A stretch of DNA of 46,303 nt from CAVDWX01 sp963612735 (GCA_963612735.1 CAVDWX010000071.1:1-46303), one strand, 5' to 3'. Counted from the stretch's first letter, positions 34,298-43,109 are shown. Notes: generated by a model not told the origin, from the sequence alone. Numbers and translations are program-made.

Positions 34298-35176
34298 TTA
34301 TTTATTAATTTCGTTCATTACTTCACTAGCGAAGTCATCTTTTCTTTTTTCGATGCCTTCACCAACTTGATAACGGACAAAGCTAAATATTTTAATTTTC
34401 TTTTCTAACAAGAATTGACCAACCGTCTTAGTGTCATCCATTAAATATGGTTGAGCAGAAAGAGTCATTTCCGCAAAATATTTATTGATTTTGCCTTCTA
34501 AAATCTTAGATAAGACAGCTTCAGGTTTATTTGCAAGTTTTGGATCTTCTTTTGCAGCCGCAATTTGAACGCTTCTTTCATGTTCAACTTCACTAGATGG
34601 AATATCATCAGTGGTAAGATAAGAAGGATTATTGGCCGCAATATGCATGGCTAGGCCTTTTCCAATTTCAGCATCAGCACTATCTAAAACCACGCTGACA
34701 GCAATCTTTCCACCCATATGGATATAAGTGTAGATATATTGTCCATCTTTCTTTTCGATGATAGTAAATCTTCTTAAATCGAATTTTTCACCCATTTTGA
34801 CAGTAGCGTCAGCAAATAATTCTTCAGTATAAGCTTTGGCTTCTTCCACTGTTTTAGGATTCTTTTCGAGTAAGACTTCCGCGACGGAAACGACAAAGTC
34901 ATGGAAGGCATCTCCCTTAGCTACAAAGTCAGTTTCGCAGTTCACTTCTAAGATAACAGTATTTCCACAATCTGGACAAGTAAGAGTTAACGCTAAACCT
35001 TCAGCGGCAATTCTCCCTGCTTTTTTAGCGGCTTTGGCTAAGCCTTTTTCTCTTAACCAATCAGCGGCTTTATCTAAATCGCAATCATTTGCAAGAAGAG
35101 CGCCTTTGCAGTCCATAAGACCCGCTCCGGTACGATCTCTTAAAACTTTGATTAATTCAATTAAATTTTCACCCAT
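34298..35176 (-). CDS. tsf: Translation elongation factor Ts
   Basis: EF-Ts recharges EF-Tu with GTP. The N-terminal UBA-like domain reads LRDRTGAGLMDCKGALLANDCDLDKAADWLREKG, and the core motif NCETDFVAKGD (the TDFV contact with EF-Tu) is intact. The 292-residue length is typical. A Cys-x2-Cys pair (CPDC) ten residues before NCETDF is not common in the family and gives three cysteines close together. The gene begins six bases after rpsB, forming a two-gene unit that ends at the terminator at 34257-34290. Confidence 0.98.
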   Translation of the reverse strand: MGENLIELIKVLRDRTGAGLMDCKGALLANDCDLDKAADWLREKGLAKAAKKAGRIAAEGLALTLTCPDCGNTVILEVNCETDFVAKGDAFHDFVVSVAEVLLEKNPKTVEEAKAYTEELFADATVKMGEKFDLRRFTIIEKKDGQYIYTYIHMGGKIAVSVVLDSADAEIGKGLAMHIAANNPSYLTTDDIPSSEVEHERSVQIAAAKEDPKLANKPEAVLSKILEGKINKYFAEMTLSAQPYLMDDTKTVGQFLLEKKIKIFSFVRYQVGEGIEKRKDDFASEVMNEINK

Positions 35177-35181
35177 GATAA

Positions 35182-36219
35182 TTATTCCTCACTTTTTGGG
35201 GCTTCTTCGCTAACCGCTGGAGCTTCTTCGCTAGCAGGTTTAGCTTCATTATTGTCTATGACGGGTGTACGGGGTGTACGACGTCTTCTAGGGTTATTTT
35301 CATTATTTTCATAGGCCGCTTGGCGAGCAGCTCTTTCCGCTCTGATGCGGGCTAATTTTTCAGCATTTTCTCGATCAGTGGCTTTGATGACATCTTTCAT
35401 AGTAACTGATTCACCTTCATCTTTTATATAGGCCACCACAGGTACTCCACCTTTGCTTTCAACAATCGCATCAGCCATAACTGCTAAAATGAGAGATACG
35501 CTTCTAATTGCATCATCATTTGCAGGAATGACATAATCCACTTCATCGGGATCAGAATTTGTATCGATGATACCAAAGACAGGTATTCCTAATTTACGAG
35601 CTTCCGCAACAGCGTTATGTTCAATACGTGGATCGATGACAAAGATAGCATTTGGCACCTTTCTCATCTCTTTAATACCAGTTAAATTTTTAGCTAATTT
35701 TTCTTTTTCTTTTCTTAAAGCAGCGGCTTCAGTTTTGGGTAATAAGTCTAATTCGCCTTCTTCTTCTCGTCTTTCAAGTTCTTTGAGGAAACGAATACGA
35801 CCTTGAATGGTTTTAAAATTAGTTAAAGTTCCACCAAGCCAACGATTGGTAATGTAGAATGAACCAGAACGTAAAGCTTCAGCTTCGACTGCTTCTTGAC
35901 ATTGTTTTTTGGTACCAACAAATAAGACTTTGCCACCATTATCAACGATTTCTTTTAATGCTTTATAAGCAGTGGTTACTAAATCGACAGTCTTAGCTAA
36001 GTCGATAATGTATACGCCGTTTCTCGCTCCATAAATGTATTTCTTCATCTTTGGATTCCAACGACGGGTTTGATGACCAAAATGCGCGCCAGCTTCTAAT
36101 AATTTCTTCATTGTGATGACTGGTGCATCAGGATCATGCATAACAGCGTCCATGACCGTTTCAGCGGTTGGTTCACTGACAGTTGCTTCTTCGACAACTG
36201 GTTTTGTTTCTTCACTCAT
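35182..36219 (-). CDS. rpsB: Ribosomal protein S2 with extended ends
   Basis: This is a component of the small subunit. The S2 core is clear: MKKLLEAGAHFGHQTRRWNPKM, GKVLFVGTKKQCQ, NRWLGGTLTNFKTI, then FVIDPRIEHNAVAEARKLGIP and IPANDDAIRS. I start at 36219, where AAGGAGG lies eight bases upstream; the frame is open further up to 36282 but those codons cover the ribosome binding site. At 345 residues it is about 100 longer than B. subtilis S2. It has an acidic 30-residue N-terminal extension (VVEEATVSEPTAET) and a C-terminal tail of about 70 residues, first basic (NNPRRRRTPR) then rich in Ala, Glu and Pro. Tails of this kind occur in S2 of Mollicutes and relatives. Confidence 0.97.
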   Translation of the reverse strand: MSEETKPVVEEATVSEPTAETVMDAVMHDPDAPVITMKKLLEAGAHFGHQTRRWNPKMKKYIYGARNGVYIIDLAKTVDLVTTAYKALKEIVDNGGKVLFVGTKKQCQEAVEAEALRSGSFYITNRWLGGTLTNFKTIQGRIRFLKELERREEEGELDLLPKTEAAALRKEKEKLAKNLTGIKEMRKVPNAIFVIDPRIEHNAVAEARKLGIPVFGIIDTNSDPDEVDYVIPANDDAIRSVSLILAVMADAIVESKGGVPVVAYIKDEGESVTMKDVIKATDRENAEKLARIRAERAARQAAYENNENNPRRRRTPRTPVIDNNEAKPASEEAPAVSEEAPKSEE

Positions 36220-36337
36220 TATTTGAGCCTCCTTATGTTTTTCCTCCATCGTTTCGAACAATCCACCCTCTAAAAGAGACAATGGGGATTGAATTCACGA
36301 TGTGTGTAGTCTCTACAAGTAGAGCCGAATTATTATA
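36220..36337 (-). promoter_or_regulatory. rpsB promoter region and leader
   Basis: On the minus strand a perfect TATAAT lies at 36337-36332; the -35 is weak. The transcribed leader of about 105 bases begins with a hairpin CTCTAC-TT-GTAGAG (36324-36311) and later holds a possible ATTGT/ACGAT stem before AAGGAGG. A leader of this length on a ribosomal protein gene may carry autoregulation by S2, but I recognise no known S2 leader here. Confidence 0.4.
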
Positions 36338-36379
36338 TACATATAAAAGCGAATAAATAAAGATAAACTTTATAACGCA

Positions 36380-37285
36380 CTATGATTTCTTTTTGGCTCG
36401 AGGATGAAAAGAAGCATATTCTTTCTTCATCGATTCGAGAGTAACATGGGTATAAACTTGTGTAGCGTTTATCGATTCATGGCCTAATAATTCCTGTATT
36501 ACTCTTAAATCCGCTCCATTTTCAAGGAGATGAGTGGCAAAAGAATGGCGAAAGATATGAGGGTGCAAACCTAAATAAACTCCACTTTTTTCTTCGATTT
36601 GTTTAAGAATAAATTCAAGTCCTCGAGAAGTAAGTCTCTCTCCTTTATTTGATAAAAATAACGCTGGAGAAGGTCGATCTGATTTACTGGCTAATTTATT
36701 TCTAACATTTTCTATATATTTTTTAATTGCCTCTTGACATTCTACTGTAAAAGGGACAATTCTTTCTTTATTGCCTTTCCCAATCACTCTTAAATATCGC
36801 TCTTTTAAGTTTGTGGATTGAATGTCTAAAGACACTAATTCGCTAGCTCTAATACCGGTAAAATAAAGCGTTTCAATAATCGCCTCATCTCTAAGCATCA
36901 TCTCATCAGTTCTTTTCTTGTTATTATCAAATAAATTTTGGATTTGTTCCTTATATAAAGCATGGGGATATTTAATGTCTAGTTTAGGTGAAGTAATAAA
37001 TAAAAATGGATTAACATAAACAATCTTTTGCTTCACTAAATAATTATAAAATCCTCGCAGTGCTGATAGTCTTCTTTTACAACTTTTTTTGCTCATAGAA
37101 TGGCTTAATTCTTCGCTTAAAAAATTGCGAATTAACGCTAAATCTACATCGTCCATTTTCATATTTTCTTTACCTAAAAAGATAAAGAATTTTTCAATAT
37201 CTCTACGATATGAATCGATTGTTTTATCGCTATAATTTCTTTCTAATTTAAGATGATCTAAATATTCCTTAAGTGGCTTATTCAT
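36380..37285 (-). CDS. xerC: Tyrosine recombinase XerC/CodV
   Basis: This is the site-specific recombinase that resolves chromosome dimers at dif. A SAM-like N-terminal domain (YLDHLKLERNYSDKTIDSYR) precedes the catalytic domain with Arg in FTGIRASELVSL, a GKGNKERIVPF strand with Lys, HIFRHSFATHLLENGADLRVI (His-x2-Arg), then LGHESINATQVYTH with the nucleophile Tyr. I use the ATG at 37285 (301 residues); the longer frame opens with a TTG. XerC and XerD are hard to separate by eye, but the position beside topA and dprA matches codV/xerC of B. subtilis. No Shine-Dalgarno sequence is present, and TGCTATTCT lies six bases upstream, so the transcript may be leaderless. Confidence 0.9.
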   Translation of the reverse strand: MNKPLKEYLDHLKLERNYSDKTIDSYRRDIEKFFIFLGKENMKMDDVDLALIRNFLSEELSHSMSKKSCKRRLSALRGFYNYLVKQKIVYVNPFLFITSPKLDIKYPHALYKEQIQNLFDNNKKRTDEMMLRDEAIIETLYFTGIRASELVSLDIQSTNLKERYLRVIGKGNKERIVPFTVECQEAIKKYIENVRNKLASKSDRPSPALFLSNKGERLTSRGLEFILKQIEEKSGVYLGLHPHIFRHSFATHLLENGADLRVIQELLGHESINATQVYTHVTLESMKKEYASFHPRAKKKS

Positions 37286-37291
37286 ATAAAA

Positions 37292-37300
37292 AGAATAGCA
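37292..37300 (-). promoter_or_regulatory. Extended -10 element before xerC
   Basis: On the minus strand TGCTATTCT is an extended -10 (TGn plus TATTCT, 37297-37292) ending six bases before the ATG, with no usable ribosome binding site. The -35 is weak. Confidence 0.4.
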
Positions 37301-37339
37301 CAATTAAAATCGAGTTAATCAATTAAAGAAAAGAGAAGA

Positions 37340-39442
37340 TTATTTCTTCCCTCTTCTTTTATAGATTTTTTCCATATGATTGCATTTAGGATAATTGCTG
37401 CATCCTAAGAAGTAACCATATTTTCCTTTTTTCTTAATTAGGTATCCGTCTTCACACTCAGGGCATTTTTTTAAATGAGAAGTGTCGCTAGGAACGACGT
37501 TTTCATCTGGCTTAATATAGCGACAAGCAGGGAAACCACTACAGCAAATGAGAATCTTACCTTCTTTATCCTTTCTTTCAACAAGAGGCTTTCCACACTT
37601 CGGACATACTTCATCTAAATAGACCGGCTCAGGCTTTTCTTCCTTTACAACATATTTACATTTTGGAAAATTAGAGCAGCCAACGAATGTTCCTTTTTTC
37701 CCTTCTTTATAAACGAGTGGGGCTCCACACTTAGGACAAAATTCGCCGGTAAGTTTATATTCATCGACATACATCTTTAAATACGCACTATTTATTTCTT
37801 CAATAAATGGATAATAGAAATCGGTTAACATTTTGACACGAGATTCATTACCCGCTTGAATGTGATCTAATTTGTCTTCCATCGAAGCAGTATATTTGAT
37901 ATTTACGATATCTGGGAAATATTTATCTAAAACATGTGCTGTTTTTTTACCTATTTCAGTAATAGTTAAGATACCAGCGTTATTATTGACATATTTTCTC
38001 TTCATTAAAATGTCTATAGTTGAAGCATAAGTAGAAGGTCTACCAATTCCCACTTCCGCCATTTTCTTAACAATTTTAGCTTCGGAGTAATGAGCGGGTG
38101 GTTGAGTAAATTTTTGTTCCTTTTCTTTTTTAGAAATAAAGAATTCATCGCCAACATTAATAGAAGGAATTTGAACGTCATCTTTCTTTTCATCTTTATA
38201 CATACGAGTAAATCCATCAAAAATAGTGTGAGAAAAACTTAAAGTAAATTGCACACCATTGTTTTCTAAAACAAGGGATAAAATCTCTTCTTTTTTATCA
38301 GACATCAAACTCGCTAAGGTGCGATTATAGATAAGTCGATATAAAGCGAATTGATCAGGGCTTAGATATTGTCTAATCGATTCTGGAGTGGAATGGTTAT
38401 GAGTGGGTCGTATCGCTTCATGAGCATCTTGCATCAAACCAATGTTTTTTAAATGTTTTGGATGGCCGACATATTGTTCGCCCATTGTTTTGGTAATATA
38501 GTCAGTCGCACGAGAAATGAAAGTTGGAGATAAACGAGATGAATCGGTTCTCATATAAGTAATTAAACCGATGTGTTCACCATTAATTTCAATGCCTTCA
38601 TATAAGGTTTGAGCTATATATTGAGTTTTCTTTGTTTTAAATTTCAATTTAGAGAAAGCTTCTTGTTGCAAGGTTGAAGTGGTAAAAGGAGCGTCTGATT
38701 GAATTGATTTGACGTATTTTTTTGCTGAAACAACTTTTAATTTATCACCTAGTCGAGATAAGATAGCATCAGCTTCTTCAACAGTCTTAATCTCAACATT
38801 TTTTCCATCTACACTAGAAAATTTAATATCAAGATCCTTTCCAAAGACAAGGGCTTGGCAAAGGATATTATAATATTCTTCAGGAACAAAGTTTTCGATT
38901 TCCTTTTCCCGTTCATAGATGAGCTTTAAAGTCGCGGATTGCACTCTTCCTGCACTTCTAGAATGTATCTTTTTATATAGTAAATTGGATAATTTAAATC
39001 CAATAATTCGATCAAGAATTCGTCGAGTTTCTTGACTAGCTACTAGATTTTTGTCAATGACACGAGGGCTATTCATCGCATTAGTAATTGAATCGCGTGT
39101 AATTTCATGAAATTCCCATCTCTTATTAGTGTCGATATCAAGTTTTAAAACATTGGCTAAATGCCAAGCGATGGCTTCCCCTTCTCGATCAGGGTCGGTA
39201 GCGAGGATAACTTCATCCGCATTACGAGCATAACGTTGAAGCTCACGGACCACTTTTACTTTATCTTTATTAATAATATATGTTGGAGTAAAACCGTTTT
39301 TAACATCAACACCAAGTCCGCCTTCACCAGAAGTGGCTAAATCTCGGATATGGCCTAAAGAAGCCTTAACGATATAGTCAGGACCTAAATATCTTTGAAT
39401 TGTGGTGCATTTCGCGGGTGATTCAACAATAACTAATTTCAT
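37340..39442 (-). CDS. topA: DNA topoisomerase I
   Basis: This type IA topoisomerase relaxes negative supercoils. The Toprim domain opens with LVIVESPAK and contains DPDREGEAIAWH; the active-site Tyr lies in GLITYMRTDSSRL. The gate domains follow to about residue 570. Three C-terminal zinc ribbons are visible, each with Cys-x2-Cys and a second Cys pair (CPKCGAPL/CSNFPKC, CPKCGKPL/CCSGFPAC, CPECEDGY/CSNYPKC). I start at 39442 (700 residues), which has GAGGAAAG just upstream; the frame itself extends to 39460. It has its own consensus promoter. In B. subtilis trmFO separates topA from xerC; it is missing here. Confidence 0.97.
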   Translation of the reverse strand: MKLVIVESPAKCTTIQRYLGPDYIVKASLGHIRDLATSGEGGLGVDVKNGFTPTYIINKDKVKVVRELQRYARNADEVILATDPDREGEAIAWHLANVLKLDIDTNKRWEFHEITRDSITNAMNSPRVIDKNLVASQETRRILDRIIGFKLSNLLYKKIHSRSAGRVQSATLKLIYEREKEIENFVPEEYYNILCQALVFGKDLDIKFSSVDGKNVEIKTVEEADAILSRLGDKLKVVSAKKYVKSIQSDAPFTTSTLQQEAFSKLKFKTKKTQYIAQTLYEGIEINGEHIGLITYMRTDSSRLSPTFISRATDYITKTMGEQYVGHPKHLKNIGLMQDAHEAIRPTHNHSTPESIRQYLSPDQFALYRLIYNRTLASLMSDKKEEILSLVLENNGVQFTLSFSHTIFDGFTRMYKDEKKDDVQIPSINVGDEFFISKKEKEQKFTQPPAHYSEAKIVKKMAEVGIGRPSTYASTIDILMKRKYVNNNAGILTITEIGKKTAHVLDKYFPDIVNIKYTASMEDKLDHIQAGNESRVKMLTDFYYPFIEEINSAYLKMYVDEYKLTGEFCPKCGAPLVYKEGKKGTFVGCSNFPKCKYVVKEEKPEPVYLDEVCPKCGKPLVERKDKEGKILICCSGFPACRYIKPDENVVPSDTSHLKKCPECEDGYLIKKKGKYGYFLGCSNYPKCNHMEKIYKRRGKK

Positions 39443-39466
39443 AACTTTCCTCGCTTTCAAGCATAA

Positions 39467-39495
39467 AATATAAGTGCATAAAAAAGTGTTGTCAA
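39467..39495 (-). promoter_or_regulatory. Consensus promoter of topA
   Basis: On the minus strand TTGACA (39495-39490) and TATATT (39472-39467) are 17 bases apart. The transcript would have a leader of about 20 bases containing the GAGGAAAG ribosome binding site, an ordinary arrangement that contrasts with the leaderless promoters elsewhere in the window. Confidence 0.75.
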
Positions 39496-39555
39496 TTGCA
39501 AATTTTCTTTATTCTTTAATTAAATAAAAATAGATTTATTTAACATCTTTTGAAA

Positions 39556-40329
39556 TTATTTTCGTAAAATCGCTAATGCATCATCGCCGTCCTCAATTAG
39601 ATAAGCACCTTCTTTAATTAAGCGGTTACATCCAGAATGAACATCCGCTGCATAAGGAACGCATAAGACATCCTTACCTTGACAAACAGCGTGAGAAGCA
39701 GTAATCATTGTTCCACTTTTAATACTAGCTTCAGTAATGATAACCCCTTTACTAAGGCAAGCAATAAGACGATTTCTTAACGGAAAATTATCTTTTTGTG
39801 GAGGAATGACATTTGGATATTCGGAAATGAGAAGATGATTATTTTTAACTTCTTCGATGAGATCATAATTTTCTTTTGGATAAATATAATCGATACCACA
39901 TCCTAAAATTCCAATCGTTCTTCCTTTATTTTTAATACATGTCCACTGAGCTATTGAATCAATCCCTTTAGCGAGTCCTGAAACAATATTAAAATTAGGA
40001 AGCAAAGAAGTAACGATTTCCTTAGTCATCTTCTCCCCATATGCGGAATTATTTCTTGAACCCACAACTGCGATATTTTTATCAATATCATCTAATAAAG
40101 ATAAATCTCCATAATAAAATAAGACAAGTGGCGGATGATAAACGTTTTTCAAACATTTTGGATAGTCGCTATCCATAATGGTAACGTATTTGGATTTGAC
40201 CTTTTTTCCAATACCAATGGCTTCCGCCTTATCAAATGGTAGCTTATTTTGAATGGCAAAAAGGATGTCATCATATCTTCCTTCGTATTTGATGACTAGA
40301 TAAAGTAGTAAATCTCTGGCTTTTAACAT
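39556..40329 (-). CDS. dprA: DNA processing protein DprA/Smf
   Basis: DprA loads RecA on incoming single-stranded DNA during natural transformation. The Rossmann-like core is complete: VGSRNNSAYG, GLAKGIDSIAQ, GCGIDYIYPKEN, SEYPNVIPPQKDNFPLRNR and SGTMITASHA. At 257 residues it is short; the N-terminal SAM-like part is small and there is no C-terminal winged helix. AGGAGG stands before the ATG. It is last in the lepB-rbgA-rnhB-dprA unit. No other competence gene is in the window, so DNA uptake cannot be claimed; dprA is widely kept beside topA in Firmicutes. Confidence 0.95.
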   Translation of the reverse strand: MLKARDLLLYLVIKYEGRYDDILFAIQNKLPFDKAEAIGIGKKVKSKYVTIMDSDYPKCLKNVYHPPLVLFYYGDLSLLDDIDKNIAVVGSRNNSAYGEKMTKEIVTSLLPNFNIVSGLAKGIDSIAQWTCIKNKGRTIGILGCGIDYIYPKENYDLIEEVKNNHLLISEYPNVIPPQKDNFPLRNRLIACLSKGVIITEASIKSGTMITASHAVCQGKDVLCVPYAADVHSGCNRLIKEGAYLIEDGDDALAILRK

Positions 40330-40373
40330 AAGAGAACCTCCTATATATAAATAGGAAGAAAATGACTACTTTT

Positions 40374-41006
40374 TTAGAAAAGTTTTAAATTTTCATAAAA
40401 TAAATTTTTAATAGGTTTATATGAAAAACGATATAATCCTTTGATAGCGCCGTACTTTTTTAATAATTCCATGTGCTCTTTAGTTCCATAACCTTTATGA
40501 GAAGCAATTTTATAATGAGGATAAAGTTTATCTAATTCATAACAGATGTGGTCACGGCTCACTTTAGCCATAATTGAAGCCGCAGCAATACAAGCAGCTC
40601 TTGCATCTCCATGAATGATGGCTTCAAAAGGAACACTCACTTCCATTTTAACCGCATCAGTAAGAATCATATCAATTTGATGGTTGAGTTTTTTTAACGC
40701 TAAAGACATGGCAAGTCGAGAAGCATTAAGGATGTTAATCTTATCGATTTCTTTAGCACTAACTTCCGCGACAGCCCAAGCAATCGCGTTCTCTTTAATG
40801 ATTAAATAAGCTTCTTCCCTTTGTTTTTCGCTTAGCTTTTTAGAGTCATTGATAAGAGGATGATGAAAGCCTTTTGGAAGGATGACTGCTCCAGCAACTA
40901 CTGGTCCAAGAAGTGAACCTCTTCCAGCTTCATCGCACCCTGCAATGAAATTGATTTCATCGCTATAATATTGGTCTTCGTAGTTTAATTCTTTTAATTT
41001 AGCCAT
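40374..41006 (-). CDS. rnhB: Ribonuclease HII
   Basis: The enzyme removes ribonucleotides misincorporated in DNA and RNA primers. The catalytic DEDD set is visible: Asp-Glu in GCDEAGRGSLLGPVVAGAV (about residues 25-26), Asp in ILTDAVK, and Asp/His in IIHGDARAACIAAASIMAKVSRD. The length (210) is normal. The gene overlaps the end of rbgA by 13 bases, as in many Firmicutes where rbgA and rnhB are paired. Confidence 0.97.
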   Translation of the reverse strand: MAKLKELNYEDQYYSDEINFIAGCDEAGRGSLLGPVVAGAVILPKGFHHPLINDSKKLSEKQREEAYLIIKENAIAWAVAEVSAKEIDKINILNASRLAMSLALKKLNHQIDMILTDAVKMEVSVPFEAIIHGDARAACIAAASIMAKVSRDHICYELDKLYPHYKIASHKGYGTKEHMELLKKYGAIKGLYRFSYKPIKNLFYENLKLF

Positions 41007-41842
41007 TCTAAAGTAAAGCGTCCTAATTTACCATCTTTAAATTCTTTTAATAGAAGCGATTCAGCGCGTTCTATATCAAAGTTACCACTGCTATCTAATA
41101 GTTTTCTTTTATTAGCAATCTTTTCTAAAACTTGATGTGTTTCAGTTATATTTTCAATATCAAACCTAGCCTTTAAAGCGAAAGGGTAAAGCTTTTTAAA
41201 ACGATTTAAAAGAATGTCCACTAAGGCTTCATTAGGAAGAATATCTTCGCGAATTGAACCAATTAAAGCCATATTTGCGGCTTTTTCTTTATTTTCGTAA
41301 TTCATTGGGAGAATACCAGGAGTGTCTAAAAGAAGGAAATCGTTATTCACTTTGATCCATTTTTCACCTCTAGTAAATCCTGGCTTATTTTCCACTCCCG
41401 CAGCTTTTCTTTTCGCCACGCGATTGATTAAAGAGGACTTACCCACATTTGGAATTCCAATAATCATCGCGCGAATTGGTTGAGGCTTCATCCCTTTAGA
41501 AATTTCTTTTTGATGTTTATCTTTTCCAAGTAACGATACTTCATCAGTTATCTTTTTCCAACAGTTAGAAGAGGTTAAATCTAAAACGAGTAATGAATCG
41601 TATTTTGTACGTAAAAAAGTCTCCCATTTATTAGTTTGAAGAGGATCCGCTAAGTCGGGTTTAGATATGATAATCAATTTCTTTTTATGAGAAATAATTT
41701 CCTCTAATTGTTCATTAATAGAACTTAAAGGACAACGAGCATCAAGTATTTCTATGACTACATCGATGACCTTAATACGCTCCCTTATTTCGTTGAGCGC
41801 TTTTTGCATATGTCCAGGAAACCAATGAATGTTTTTACTCAT
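40994..41842 (-). CDS. rbgA: Ribosome biogenesis GTPase RbgA (YlqF)
   Basis: This circularly permuted GTPase is needed for late assembly of the 50S subunit. The motifs come in the permuted order G4-G1-G3: first SKPDLAD (about residues 60-66), then GIPNVGKSSLINRVA and DTPG. The opening HWFPGHMQKAL is diagnostic of the YlqF/MTG1 group. The usual Asn of the G4 NKxD motif is Ser here (SKPD), a mild departure. It overlaps lepB by eight bases. The neighbours rplS, lepB and rnhB reproduce the B. subtilis order around ylqF. Confidence 0.96.
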   Translation of the reverse strand: MSKNIHWFPGHMQKALNEIRERIKVIDVVIEILDARCPLSSINEQLEEIISHKKKLIIISKPDLADPLQTNKWETFLRTKYDSLLVLDLTSSNCWKKITDEVSLLGKDKHQKEISKGMKPQPIRAMIIGIPNVGKSSLINRVAKRKAAGVENKPGFTRGEKWIKVNNDFLLLDTPGILPMNYENKEKAANMALIGSIREDILPNEALVDILLNRFKKLYPFALKARFDIENITETHQVLEKIANKRKLLDSSGNFDIERAESLLLKEFKDGKLGRFTLEWLN

Positions 41843-42554
41843 AATCAGGATTTAAATTTTCTTTTCTAACAAAGGGGAAACAAAATTGAGCAGTATATTT
41901 CTTATTGGTAAGTTTATTGTTTTTAACTTGCCCATATCCTTCAATAGCCACTAATTTGCCAACAATATTGCCTCGATATATCGGTTGTTTTTTGGAATAA
42001 CAATCGACAGATGCATTCACACTGGACCAATTGTCACCCATCACCCAATATTGATTTGCATCAAGTTTAATTTTAGACATGCTTTTTACTAAGCCTTGAG
42101 GAATAAAAGGAATGGGATAATGTTCATTTCCGCTACTTTTATAAATAGTAACAATACTATATGTACCATCTTCGCTTATATCTAATGAAAATTCTTCATT
42201 TGGAAATGCATAGACTCTTTTAATCTTATATGAAGCCCCAAAAGAAAGTTTATTATCTCCATTTTCATCATATGTATCTTCATAATCTTCCCACGGATAA
42301 TAAGTAGTAATAACGTCAAATCTTTTCAAATTATCAATTGCCTTTTTGTGACAATCAACAATTCCAAAATCGCTTTCATAAATGCGTTCGCCAATAACAC
42401 AACCGTGGATATTGGGTGACATACTTTTCCCCACTACATAGATTGATTTATAATAATAACTATGAAACACTAAAAATCCCGAAGCACATAGAGCTAGGAT
42501 TAAAAATAGATAGACAATTGGCCAAAATATTAATTTTAATTTGCTTTGTTTCAT
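41835..42554 (-). CDS. lepB: Signal peptidase I (prokaryotic type)
   Basis: This membrane peptidase cleaves Sec signal peptides. One N-terminal span (about residues 8-30) precedes the catalytic Ser in GKSMSPNIHG, the Lys in SYKIKRVYAFPNEEF, and the box MGDNWSSVNASVDC (usually GDNxxxSxDSR). The ATG at 42554 (239 residues) is preferred; a longer frame begins with TTG. It is longer than SipS because of an insert (DTYDENGDNKLSFG) before the Lys motif. It is the Ser/Lys P-type enzyme, different in mechanism from the Ser/His ER-type enzyme at 43134-43778, so the window holds both classes about 600 bases apart. Confidence 0.92.
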   Translation of the reverse strand: MKQSKLKLIFWPIVYLFLILALCASGFLVFHSYYYKSIYVVGKSMSPNIHGCVIGERIYESDFGIVDCHKKAIDNLKRFDVITTYYPWEDYEDTYDENGDNKLSFGASYKIKRVYAFPNEEFSLDISEDGTYSIVTIYKSSGNEHYPIPFIPQGLVKSMSKIKLDANQYWVMGDNWSSVNASVDCYSKKQPIYRGNIVGKLVAIEGYGQVKNNKLTNKKYTAQFCFPFVRKENLNPDYE

Positions 42555-42605
42555 ATGCAACAATTATAAAAAAGATACTCTTTTCTTTCAAGAAAAGAAA
42601 ACGAT

Positions 42606-42630
42606 ACAAAAAAGGACCTCATGGGTCCTA
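42606..42630 (-). terminator. Intrinsic terminator after rplS
   Basis: On the minus strand AGGACC-CATGA-GGTCCT (42629-42613) is followed by six T residues. It ends the single-gene rplS transcript, so lepB downstream needs its own start or read-through. Confidence 0.85.
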
Positions 42631-42644
42631 TTTTGAATCTTGAA

Positions 42645-42998
42645 TTAAAGAATTTCTTTAATACGAGCTGATTTACCAGATCTTTTGCGGATATAAGTAA
42701 TCTTATTTCTTCTCACTTTGCCTCTTCTTAATACTACAATAGATGCAATTGCTGGAGAGTGAAGTGGGAAGGTTCTTTCCACACCGATGCCACTTGACAT
42801 CTTACGAATGGTAAACGTTTCGCTGACTCCTCCACCACGACGGGCAATAACAACACCTTGGAAATTTTGAATTCTTTGTTTGTTGTTTTCAATAATACGG
42901 ACTGAAACTTTGATTTCATCACCAGATTTAAATTCTGGTAAGTCAGTACGTAATTGAGAAGAGGTAACTTCATTGACTAAATTGTTATTCATGCTCAA
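42645..42998 (-). CDS. rplS: Ribosomal protein L19
   Basis: L19 lies at the interface of the two ribosomal subunits. All of the family sequence is recognisable, from FKSGDEIKVSVRIIENNKQRIQNFQGVVI through TIRKMSSGIGVERTFPLHSP to the basic end KVRRNKITYIRKRSGKSARIKE. The length (117) is standard. AAGGAGG precedes the ATG. In B. subtilis it follows trmD; here it stands alone behind its own promoter and a structured leader, because rpsP-khpA-rimM points the other way. Confidence 0.98.
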   Translation of the reverse strand: MSMNNNLVNEVTSSQLRTDLPEFKSGDEIKVSVRIIENNKQRIQNFQGVVIARRGGGVSETFTIRKMSSGIGVERTFPLHSPAIASIVVLRRGKVRRNKITYIRKRSGKSARIKEIL

Positions 42999-43076
42999 CG
43001 CCTCCTTAGATATATGTTCTCTTGATGTTCATTCGCCTTTAGCCAGAGGAGCATCCGTATCAGTTTTCACTGCGTG
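42999..43076 (-). ncRNA. Probable L19 leader RNA
   Basis: The rplS transcript should begin near 43074 and has a structured leader. It holds a tight hairpin TTCAC-GCA-GTGAA, a larger GATG...CATC-closed element, and a CTCCT segment that can pair with the AGGAG of the ribosome binding site (43007-43001). Autoregulatory L19 leaders are known in Bacilli; I infer that class from gene and structure but cannot confirm it by covariance. Confidence 0.5.
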
Positions 43077-43080
43077 AATT

Positions 43081-43109
43081 ATTCTATCTTAATAGAATAT
43101 GGGATTCAA
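43081..43109 (-). promoter_or_regulatory. Promoter of rplS
   Basis: On the minus strand TTGAAT (43109-43104) and TAGAAT (43086-43081) are separated by 17 bases. The pair lies in the 135-base gap after the SipW-type gene. Confidence 0.65.
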
